Positions 1-5,592 of a DNA stretch of 5,592 nucleotides are shown here, piece after piece. This stretch comes from Gemmataceae bacterium (GTDB lineage: Bacteria; Planctomycetota; Planctomycetia; Gemmatales; Gemmataceae). Under the pieces are notes generated by a model. That model made no database searches. It was not told the DNA's origin and saw only the letters and a program-made list of their open reading frames with translations. The stretch spans positions 1 through 5,592 of the forward strand of contig CANJKY010000303.1 of assembly GCA_947474875.1 (NCBI GenBank). Direction: 5' to 3'. Made by a program: the position numbers and the translations under genes. The stretch's first letter is position 1. The number at the start of each line of letters is the position of its first letter.

Positions 1-1962
1 ACCCACGTCGGTGGCCTCGGCGTTCGACTGGCCGTCGATCAGGTACACGTCCCCGCACACCAGGTCGTCCACCGTGTCGAGCACCGTCTCGACGTGGCCG
101 GTCCTGGTGCCGAACTCGGTCTTGTACTTGATGAGGCCGGACCGGAGCGCGTGCGACAGAGCATACGACTTGTCCGCCGCAGGCTTCGCTGTGGCGGTGT
201 CGATCAGCTTGCCGTCGGCGTACAGCTTGAGGAACACGCCGTCGGCGGCGTCCTTCAGCGTGCCGTTGTAGTGCAACGTGCCGACGCCGGTTTCGCCGCG
301 TGGGAAGAACTGCCCCGCCACCGGCTTCTCGTCCCTGTCCGGGCGGCGGGCCACCCACGGGTCGGCATCCGGCTCCTTCACTGCGATCGTCGCGCTGCGC
401 ACCGTCGGCGTGCCGCCGTTGTCGACGGCCACCCGCACGGTCAGCGTGCCGCTGTTCTGCGCCCGCTTGAGGACCAGTTTGCCGTCGACGACCTCCTTGA
501 TCACCGCGATGTCGGATGCCGTCCACGAGTAGTTCAGCCGACCGGCACCGGCTGCTTGCATGGCTTGAAGGTTCTCCACCCGGGGAACGATCTCGACCGG
601 CTTGCGGCCGTCCCAGGTGGCGGGCGCGTTGAGCGTGAACTGCGGTTCGGGGATGACGTCCTTGATCGTGACGGCGATTTCCTTCGTCTTCACCTCGGTC
701 GGGTAAACTGCCTTCACCAGGACCGTCAACGCGGTGTCACCGACCACCCGGCCGGCGTCGAACGTGTACTTCAGCCGATCGGTCGCAACGACCGTCTCAT
801 TCCCGTTCCGTTTCACCACCCAGTACACCTTCTGCGCCCCGCCCGCCTTGGCATCGTAGGTGATACTCTTGCCCTCGGGCATCACCGTTTCCGTGGTCAA
901 ACATTCGAACTCTGTGCCCGGCTGCACCACCGGCCCGACGAGTGTCTGGTTCGGTTTCTGGTTCTCGTACTGCAACTTCACCCACTCGGGCGAGCGGACG
1001 ACACCCGACAGCCGCACCTCGTCGATGTCGCCGACGAAGTCGTAGTTGTTGACCCACCCGCCGATGAACAGGCGGGCGGGGGACTTGACGGCGAGCGGGG
1101 CGCCGGCCGCTTTGGACACGCTGTCGAGAATCCCGTTCACGTACAGCCGCGCCTCGCCCTTTTCGTAGGTGTGGACGACATGCGCCCACTCGCCGAGTGG
1201 GATGTTCCGCTTCCCCGACACGTTCGCGCCGGAGAACCAGCAGTCCATGTTCACGTGGGGCGGGCTGCGGTACTGCATCACCACCTTGCCCTGCCCGTGC
1301 TCGTTGCCCCATCCGACGACGGTGGTGTTCGGCTTCTCGGGCCGGAACCACGCCTCGGTGGTGTGCGACGCGGCCCCGACCGGGTAGCCGACGACCTTAT
1401 CGCCGCCCGAAACCCCCTTCCGGCCCGGGAAGTGCCGGGCTGAACCGACGACTCCTGTGATGGCCGTCGTGCCCGCGTCTATCGACTCGACGGTGCCCAC
1501 CTCGTCCTTCACCGCGTCGTTCATGTGCCACACGCTGAGGAAGCCGTTCGACCGGCCGAACACCGCTTTCCCGTCCGACTCGCTCATCGCGTCCGGCTTG
1601 CCCCAGTGTAATTTGAGCTCCTGGCGGGCGTTCCCGGTGATCTTCGGGATGCGAACCCACACGCTCGCCGTGCCGCCTTTCACGTCCCACTCCTCGATCT
1701 GGTAGGGCAACGGGTTGCCGTCGGCCGTGGCGAACCGCAGGTCGCCGCCGTTCGCCTGGGCCTGGCTGAAGTCGAAGAAGTCTTTGTGCAGGCGGACGAG
1801 CAGCGGGAAGTCTTCGACCACCGCCGACACCGGCAGGTCGGCCCCGTCAGGTGTGGTGAGAACGAACACCGATCCTGTGTGTGCCCAGCCTGGATAGTCG
1901 GCCTCGGCCGAACCGAGGACCGCGAGAAGTGTGAACAGTGCGTAAGCCGGACGAGGGTACAC
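1..1962 (-). CDS. Secreted DUF2341-LamG-Ig-like protein with sialate O-acetylesterase (SASA) domain, 3' end beyond left edge
   Basis: The frame is open for 654 codons from a GTG at 1962-1960 to the left edge, so the C-terminus is missing. Residues 1-21 form a signal peptide: Arg4, a hydrophobic core (ALFTLLAVLGS) and an AEA cleavage site before Asp22. Residues about 55-150 match DUF2341 (LRFATADG, LPYQIEEWD, AWVRIPKI-type spacing, then VWHMND). Residues about 150-335 look like a LamG/concanavalin-like fold (TEAWFRP, GEWAHVVHTYEKGEARLYVNG, LFIGGWVNNYDFVGDIDEVRLS, ending in QYENQKPNQTLVG). Residues about 340-635 read as roughly three beta-rich Ig-like modules. At 635-654 GDVYLIDGQSNAE matches the first block of SASA-type SGNH esterases, with Ser646 as likely nucleophile. 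The protein is therefore probably exported and removes acyl groups from glycans, with the LamG domain binding sugar or surface; the substrate is inferred only. GTG is the sole usable start, since an in-frame TAG lies about 50 bp upstream. Family assignments are from motif memory. Confidence 0.88.
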   Translation of the reverse strand, partial: MYPRPAYALFTLLAVLGSAEADYPGWAHTGSVFVLTTPDGADLPVSAVVEDFPLLVRLHKDFFDFSQAQANGGDLRFATADGNPLPYQIEEWDVKGGTASVWVRIPKITGNARQELKLHWGKPDAMSESDGKAVFGRSNGFLSVWHMNDAVKDEVGTVESIDAGTTAITGVVGSARHFPGRKGVSGGDKVVGYPVGAASHTTEAWFRPEKPNTTVVGWGNEHGQGKVVMQYRSPPHVNMDCWFSGANVSGKRNIPLGEWAHVVHTYEKGEARLYVNGILDSVSKAAGAPLAVKSPARLFIGGWVNNYDFVGDIDEVRLSGVVRSPEWVKLQYENQKPNQTLVGPVVQPGTEFECLTTETVMPEGKSITYDAKAGGAQKVYWVVKRNGNETVVATDRLKYTFDAGRVVGDTALTVLVKAVYPTEVKTKEIAVTIKDVIPEPQFTLNAPATWDGRKPVEIVPRVENLQAMQAAGAGRLNYSWTASDIAVIKEVVDGKLVLKRAQNSGTLTVRVAVDNGGTPTVRSATIAVKEPDADPWVARRPDRDEKPVAGQFFPRGETGVGTLHYNGTLKDAADGVFLKLYADGKLIDTATAKPAADKSYALSHALRSGLIKYKTEFGTRTGHVETVLDTVDDLVCGDVYLIDGQSNAEATDVG

Positions 1963-1969
1963 GGGGAGG

Positions 1970-1974
1970 CTTCC
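1970..1974 (-). promoter_or_regulatory. Ribosome binding site for the DUF2341-SASA gene
   Basis: GGAAG on the minus strand sits 7 bases before the GTG at 1962-1960. It supports that unusual start codon, which is also the only start candidate between the upstream in-frame stop and the signal peptide. Confidence 0.55.
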
Positions 1975-2013
1975 AGTGTGGGGCGGGTGGGCGGTGGGGC
2001 AGGGCGGCTATGA

Positions 2014-2392
2014 CTGTTGTACCGCGCGGCGATGGTTCGGATTCTGGCCTAGAAACTCGACACGCCTTACACGGTGGATGGTGCCGGCGGCCTGTTCCTC
2101 CCCGCAGTGTTCGCCGTCGGCGGGTTGCACGGCCGGGCACTCGTCTAACTCGGCCTGGAAGGGCTGGCGTCGGTGCCCCGGTGGTCATCGGGCTGGTGTT
2201 CCTGGTCGGCTCGCTCGCGAAGTTGGAGGCGGACGCCACGGACCTGGTGGAGGATGGGCTAACCCGGCTGAGGGGGAGCGGTAGCAACGCTGGGCCAAGA
2301 TCGACCACCGCGACGCCGAGCAGGCCCTCTGCCGGGTGAAGGCGGCAGCCGAGTGTATCTGCGAGCCAGGCGTACAGCAGCATATTCCCTGA
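2014..2392 (+). pseudogene. Possible decayed plus-strand gene remnant, family unknown
   Basis: Three plus-strand segments look protein-like and have GC-rich third codon positions, but they lie in different frames. The first (2014-2148) contains LDTPYTVDGAGG and GLFLPAVFAVGGLHG, with in-frame stops at 2050 and 2146. The second (about 2175-2290) reads APVVIGLVFLVGSLAKLEAD then ATDLVEDGLTRLRG. The third (2288-2392) reads WAKIDHRDAEQALCRVKAAA and ends at a TGA. Together they would be a membrane-associated protein broken by two frameshifts and two stops. GAGGLFLPAVF faintly recalls the GxGGxFAPAxF loop of ClC chloride channels, but the rest does not fit, so I give no function. In DNA this GC-rich, chance frames with GC-rich third positions are common, and parts of the minus strand look similarly plausible, so this call is weak. 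Confidence 0.25.
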
Positions 2393-2434
2393 GCGAACGG
2401 GGCACCCCACCGTCTCGAAATCGAACGAGCAGTC

Positions 2435-2457
2435 GCTTGGCTCCCGGGAGCGTAAGC
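2435..2457. repeat. Inverted repeat (hairpin) downstream of eutC
   Basis: A perfect 12-bp palindrome, GCTCCCGGGAGC (2440-2451), is flanked by outer arms GCTT (2435-2438) and AAGC (2454-2457). It lies about 80 bp past the eutC stop in the direction of eutC transcription. It could fold into a stable RNA hairpin and act as a transcript end or 3' stabiliser, but no T-run follows on either strand, so it is not a standard intrinsic terminator. Confidence 0.35.
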
Positions 2458-2533
2458 CGCGGACCCAGGCACTCCAAGCTGGCAGCGCCCACCCCCGCCG
2501 TCGCCACCTTGAAAGTCGATCGGTGGGTGTCTG

Positions 2534-2550
2534 GTTACCCATTTCGGCTC
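2534..2550. repeat. Short direct repeat, copy 1
   Basis: GTTACCCATTTCGGCTC shares an exact 11-bp core, ACCCATTTCGG (2537-2547), with copy 2 lying 43 bp away. On the minus strand this copy carries the TAA stop of eutC. It has one more base than copy 2 after the core, so the two copies are read in different frames. Confidence 0.55.
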
Positions 2551-3326
2551 AACTGACCCGGTTGGGGAAGGCTACTGTCACCCATTTCGGTCAGCCCCAC
2601 GCCACTTCGCCCGGCCGCCCGCAACGATTCCGCGAGGGCGAGGATTCGGACCGCGGCGGCATCGATCGGCACCCCCCGTGGGTGGATGTTCGAGATCAGG
2701 TTGCGGTGGGCGTCGGTGTGCCCGGCCCGCGGGCGGAACGCCAGGTACGCGGACAGGCTCTCGGCAGTCGCCAGCCCCGGCCGCTCGCCGATGAGGAGCA
2801 CCACCACCTCGGGGGTCAGCAGGTCGCCCACGTCGTTCAGCACCCCCACGCGGCAGAATCGCACCGCGAACGGTCGCCCGAACCGCCAGCCGCGGGTCTT
2901 CGCCCCCTCCCACAGTCGGTCGAGCAGCGGCGGGGCTTGTGTAGTGACAGCCATCGCGGACAGCCCGTCGCCGATCACCACCTGGAAGTCGGCGCCCGCC
3001 GGGCAGTGGGATGCGATCCGCTCCCGTGACGCCTCATCCAACCGTCGGCCGAGGTCCGGCCGCATCAGGTACTCGGCCTTCGACCTGGCCTGCGACTGCG
3101 CCCAGAACAGCAAAAACCCGGCGATGCGGTCGTCCCCGAACGCCGCCTTCAGGTCGAGCTCAGCGTGAACCGCGTCGCGGGCGGCCGCGTGGTCTGCCCG
3201 CAGTTGTAGCGCGGTGGTCGTTCGGTAGCCGGTGCCGGCGCGACCGGCTAGTAGCCGCGCAGGGGTCAGCTCCAGCACCCGCCGCACGAGTTCGTCATCG
3301 TCCGGGGTAAGGGCCGGCTCGTTCAT
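2535..3326 (-). CDS. eutC: Ethanolamine ammonia-lyase small subunit (EutC)
   Basis: This is the 263-residue small subunit of adenosylcobalamin-dependent ethanolamine ammonia-lyase, which works with EutB to split ethanolamine into acetaldehyde and ammonia and helps hold the B12 cofactor. Family landmarks in order are LAGRAGTGYRT (26-36), ADHAAARD (44-51), YLMRPDLGRRL (86-96), FQVVIGDGLSA (114-124), LLIGERPGLATAESLSAY (177-194) and LISNIHPRGVPIDAAAVRI (210-228). It lacks the long N-terminal extension of the E. coli protein (about 295 residues), as many short-form EutCs do. The family normally stops near SGVGLT (241-246); here about 17 further residues follow, coinciding with a short DNA repeat. 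The frame stays open far upstream through the permease gene, but homology begins near residue 20. The ATG at 3326-3324 is preceded by GGAGG and overlaps the permease stop as ATGA, so translation is probably coupled. Confidence 0.96.
   Translation of the reverse strand: MNEPALTPDDDELVRRVLELTPARLLAGRAGTGYRTTTALQLRADHAAARDAVHAELDLKAAFGDDRIAGFLLFWAQSQARSKAEYLMRPDLGRRLDEASRERIASHCPAGADFQVVIGDGLSAMAVTTQAPPLLDRLWEGAKTRGWRFGRPFAVRFCRVGVLNDVGDLLTPEVVVLLIGERPGLATAESLSAYLAFRPRAGHTDAHRNLISNIHPRGVPIDAAAVRILALAESLRAAGRSGVGLTEMGDSSLPQPGQLSRNG
2577..2592. repeat. Short direct repeat, copy 2, inside the eutC 3' end
   Basis: GTCACCCATTTCGGTC carries the same 11-bp core (2580-2590) as copy 1. It encodes the TEMGD segment of EutC just after the point where other EutC proteins end. 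Read in the frame used in copy 1, this copy would end in a TGA. Confidence 0.55.
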
Positions 3327-4816
3327 GACGCCTCCGGTTGCGGTGGGCGGAGGTGCGGCGGACCCGGGAAGTGTCGGCGGGCGTGGGCGAGCCAGCCGAC
3401 CAACAACGCCGCGACCATCCCTCCGACCACCCCCGCCGCCTGCTCGTTCGGTGACTGCATGCCGATCACCAGCAGGGCGGCGCACCCGATCACGCTCACC
3501 ACCGCCAGCGGGCGGTACCAGCGGCCGAGCTGCCACGGCCCGAACGTCGTCCACCACCGCCCGTAAGCGAGCAGCCCGATGGCCGTGGGGATCACATACG
3601 ACACGTACAGGAAGATGACGCACACGGCGGTGATGGTCGAATAAACCGGGGTGTAAACGGTGAACAGCGCGGCTGCCACCGCCACCCCCCAGATGGCGAC
3701 TGGCGGGGTGCGGAACCGCGGGGACACGAACCGCACCGCCCGGGAAAACGGCAGCCCGCCGTCGCGGGCGAAGGCGAACGCCATGCGGGAGGCGGAGGTG
3801 ACGGTCGCCAGCCCGCACAGGTACTGGGCCGCCACCGCCCCGCCGCACAACACCCACGCCACCCCCTGCGGCACCGCCCCGAACAGGGCGTGGGCGAACG
3901 CCCCGTCGCCGGCTGCCGCGGTTGCCGCCGGGTCGCGCATCGCCAGTACGACTGCTGCCAGCATCACCCACCCGCACACCCCGGACACCAGCACCGACCG
4001 CACGATCCCCCGCGGCACGTTCGCCGCCGCGTGGACCGTCTCCTCGGCCGCGTGCGCCGAGGCGTCGAACCCGGTGATGGTGTACGCCGGCAGAAGCAGC
4101 CCGAGGGCGAACGCCCACCCGACCGGCACCGGATGAGGCCACACCGGTTTGTCGGGCGGCAGGCCGGTGTAGTTCGTGAACGTGACCAGCCGGGTCAGGT
4201 CGATCGATTCGGCCGACGCGAGCAGGGCAATCGTCAGCGCGGCGGCGACGATCAGGATCAGGTAGCCGCTGAAGTCGGTCAGCACCCGCGTCACCCGGAT
4301 GCCGAGGTGGTTGAGGACGGCGTGCGAGGCGGTGATTGCGGCCACCGCCACGAACTGGGTGAGCGGGTCGAGCGGGGCGCCTGGGGCGAACACCGAGGTG
4401 GCGAACGAGACGGTGCCGACGTTGATGGCCGCCAGCACCGTCACCAGTCCGGCCAGGTTGAACCACGCCGTCGCCCACCCCCATCCCCGCCCGCCGAGGA
4501 TGGCCGCCCAGTGGTACAGCCCGCCGGCGGTGGGGAAGGCGCTGGCCACCTGCCCCATCGTGGCCGCCACCGCCAGCGACAGCAGGCAGCAAAGCGGCCA
4601 GCCGAGCCCGACGCTCGCCTCGCCGGCGGCGGCGAACCCGACGTGGAACGAGGTCAGCCCGCCGGCCAGAATGCAGATGATGGACAGGGACAGGGCGAAG
4701 TTGGAGAACCCGCCGAGCACCCGCGCCAGCTCCTGCTTGTACCCGAGCGCGTGCAGGGTTCGCAGGTCGTCCGGGTCGCTCGCCGCTTCGGGCGTGTCGG
4801 GCATGGGGTCATCCAT
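3323..4816 (-). CDS. APC-superfamily permease, probable ethanolamine importer
   Basis: A 497-residue inner-membrane transporter with about 12 hydrophobic segments, beginning near residues 35-60 and ending near 463-477. Its motifs are those of the amino acid/choline transporter branch (TC 2.A.3.4) of the APC superfamily: LGYKQELARVLGGFSNFA (24-41), FPTAGGLYHWAA (94-105), TITGFDASAHAAEET (246-260) and SRMAFAFARDGGLPFSRAV (343-361). Substrates in that branch include GABA, choline and other amines. Import of ethanolamine is inferred from its place between eutB and eutC and the overlaps on both sides. It is not EutH, which is a different family. The start at 4816 overlaps the eutB stop by 8 bp; a second ATG at 4804-4802 (residue 5) would begin 4 bp after that stop and is almost as likely, as neither has a strong ribosome site. 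The C-terminus is a short Pro/Arg-rich tail. Confidence 0.93.
   Translation of the reverse strand: MDDPMPDTPEAASDPDDLRTLHALGYKQELARVLGGFSNFALSLSIICILAGGLTSFHVGFAAAGEASVGLGWPLCCLLSLAVAATMGQVASAFPTAGGLYHWAAILGGRGWGWATAWFNLAGLVTVLAAINVGTVSFATSVFAPGAPLDPLTQFVAVAAITASHAVLNHLGIRVTRVLTDFSGYLILIVAAALTIALLASAESIDLTRLVTFTNYTGLPPDKPVWPHPVPVGWAFALGLLLPAYTITGFDASAHAAEETVHAAANVPRGIVRSVLVSGVCGWVMLAAVVLAMRDPAATAAAGDGAFAHALFGAVPQGVAWVLCGGAVAAQYLCGLATVTSASRMAFAFARDGGLPFSRAVRFVSPRFRTPPVAIWGVAVAAALFTVYTPVYSTITAVCVIFLYVSYVIPTAIGLLAYGRWWTTFGPWQLGRWYRPLAVVSVIGCAALLVIGMQSPNEQAAGVVGGMVAALLVGWLAHARRHFPGPPHLRPPQPEAS
3331..3335 (-). promoter_or_regulatory. Ribosome binding site for eutC
   Basis: GGAGG on the minus strand lies 4 bases before the eutC ATG and within the last codons of the permease gene. 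It fixes the eutC start, which matters because the reading frame stays open for more than 1 kb upstream. Confidence 0.65.
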
Positions 4817-5592
4817 CGAGGACGCGGGTCAGGCGGCCGAGCAGGGCCGGTGCGTCGGCCGCCAGTCTCCCGCCCCGGAACACCCCGCTCCGCTCTAGCC
4901 AGGCGGTGAACTCCGGGGCCGGCCGCAGCCCGAACAGCTCCCGCACGGTGGCCGCGTCGTGGTAGCTGGTGGACTGGTAGTTGAGCATCACGTCGTCCGA
5001 GCAGGGCACGCCCATGACGTAGTTGCACCCGGCGGCGGCGAGCAGCACCAGCAGGTTGTCGGCCGAGTTCTGATCCGCGTCGGCGTGGTTGGTGTAGCAC
5101 ACGTCCACTCCCATGGGCAGGCCGAGCAGCTTGCCGACGAAGTGGTCCTCCAACCCGGCGCGGACGATCTGCCGCTCGTCGGCCAGGTACTCTGGGCCGA
5201 TGAACCCGACCACGCTGTTCACCAGGAACGGGTCGAACGCCCGCGCCACCGCCTGCGCCCGGGCTTCCAGAGTGAGCTGGTCCACCCCGTGGTGCGCCTC
5301 GGCCGACAGCGCGCTCCCCTGGCCGGTTTCGAAGTACATCACCTGCTCCCCAACCCACGGCACATCCCGCACGCGGTGCGACGCCAACACTCGCTCCCGC
5401 CCCTCGGCAAGAAGCGGAAACGTCACACCGAAGCTCGCATTTGCCTCCTGCGTGCCCGCCACCGACTGGAACAGCAGATCGACCGGCGCGCCGCGGTCGA
5501 GGGCGGCCAGTTGGGTGGTGACGTGCGCCAGGCAGCACGCCTGTGTGGGTACGTCGAGGGCGGTGATCAACCGGTCGAGCCCGCGGAGGATG
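4809..5592 (-). CDS. eutB: Ethanolamine ammonia-lyase large subunit (EutB), 5' part beyond right edge
   Basis: The catalytic subunit of adenosylcobalamin-dependent ethanolamine ammonia-lyase, a TIM-barrel enzyme. About 260 C-terminal residues are present, starting near residue 200 of the E. coli protein; about 200 N-terminal residues and the start lie off the window. Matching blocks include VPTQACCLAHVTTQ, MYFETGQGSALSAEAHHG, DPFLVNSVVGFIGPEYL, RQIVRAGLEDHF, CYTNHADADQN, NYVMGVP and DDVMLNYQS. Substrate-pocket residues known from the E. coli structure align at a constant offset: Glu287 (codon 5330-5328), Phe329 (5204-5202), Asp362 (5105-5103) and Met392 (5015-5013). All are kept, so the enzyme should be active. 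Positions before about residue 200, such as Arg160 and Asn193, cannot be seen. The TGA at 4811-4809 overlaps the permease start. A TTG at 5570 is internal, not a start, because homology runs on upstream of it to the window edge. Confidence 0.97.
   Translation of the reverse strand, partial: ILRGLDRLITALDVPTQACCLAHVTTQLAALDRGAPVDLLFQSVAGTQEANASFGVTFPLLAEGRERVLASHRVRDVPWVGEQVMYFETGQGSALSAEAHHGVDQLTLEARAQAVARAFDPFLVNSVVGFIGPEYLADERQIVRAGLEDHFVGKLLGLPMGVDVCYTNHADADQNSADNLLVLLAAAGCNYVMGVPCSDDVMLNYQSTSYHDAATVRELFGLRPAPEFTAWLERSGVFRGGRLAADAPALLGRLTRVLDG

Larger units (their letters stand above)
1963..2534. other. Intergenic region without an intact gene
   Basis: This stretch separates the 3' end of eutC from the start of the secreted esterase gene, both read on the minus strand. 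It must hold the promoter of the esterase gene if that gene is transcribed independently, but I could not pick out convincing -35 and -10 boxes. It contains a possible decayed plus-strand gene, a hairpin and one repeat copy, listed separately. No tRNA-like or riboswitch-like structure was recognised by eye. Confidence 0.7.

Noticed and set aside
94..1443. Long plus-strand open frame of 449 codons
   Set aside because: It is the antisense of the DUF2341-LamG-SASA gene. Its product is rich in Arg, His, Val and Pro with no recognisable domain, while the minus strand gives clear domain motifs throughout.
1847..2542. Minus-strand open frame of 231 codons across the intergenic region
   Set aside because: It overlaps the signal peptide region of the secreted esterase gene, and most of it is Arg/Pro/Ser/Thr-rich. 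A central stretch (GNMLLYAWLADTLGCRLHP) looks more protein-like, but it lies opposite the possible plus-strand remnant and matches nothing I know.
2537..2590. The two ACCCATTTCGG copies as the start of a CRISPR-like array
   Set aside because: There are only two copies, the core is just 11 bp, one copy lies in coding sequence, and no third unit follows on either side.
3327..4592. Upstream extension of the eutC frame as a large fusion protein
   Set aside because: The frame is open only because the permease gene is read out of phase. The extension is Arg/Gly/Ala-rich without domains, and a good ribosome site precedes the ATG at 3326.
3890..4909. Plus-strand open frame of 339 codons opposite the permease and eutB
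   Set aside because: Composition (runs of Arg, His, Gly, Gln) is typical of the complement of a GC-rich gene; the minus strand encodes a well-matched permease.
4654..5538. Alternative minus-strand frame of 294 codons overlapping eutB and the permease
   Set aside because: It is out of frame with both genes, which carry strong family motifs; the product is low-complexity Arg/Gly/Ala.

Overview
The window is very GC-rich and every confident gene lies on the minus strand, so transcription runs from right to left. The best guess at a source is a soil or freshwater planctomycete (Gemmataceae-like). The main hint is a large secreted protein that joins a signal peptide, DUF2341, a LamG/concanavalin-like domain, Ig-like modules and a sialate O-acetylesterase domain, a style common in that group. 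This is inferred from architecture and composition, not from any marker gene.

Right part (2535-5592): a compact, translationally coupled ethanolamine-use cluster in the order eutB (5' part beyond the right edge), an APC-superfamily permease, then eutC. The eutB stop overlaps the permease start by 8 bp, and the permease stop overlaps the eutC start as ATGA (4 bp). EutB and EutC are the large and small subunits of adenosylcobalamin-dependent ethanolamine ammonia-lyase, which turns ethanolamine into acetaldehyde and ammonia. The permease most likely brings the substrate into the cell. No microcompartment shell gene, eutA reactivase, aldehyde dehydrogenase or regulator is visible here, though any could lie beyond the right edge. 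Placing the transporter between the two enzyme subunits is the most distinctive feature of the cluster.

Middle (1963-2534): about 570 bp with no intact gene. It holds a possible decayed plus-strand coding remnant (about 2014-2392, three frames, internal stops), a strong hairpin (2435-2457) and one copy of a short direct repeat whose other copy lies inside the 3' end of eutC.

Left part (1-1962): the first 654 codons of a secreted multidomain protein starting at a GTG. The frame is open to the left edge and breaks off just inside the esterase domain, at its catalytic GQSN block. It is probably an exported carbohydrate-active or acyl-removing protein, functionally unrelated to the ethanolamine genes. 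No clearly new defence, mobile or RNA-based system was found.
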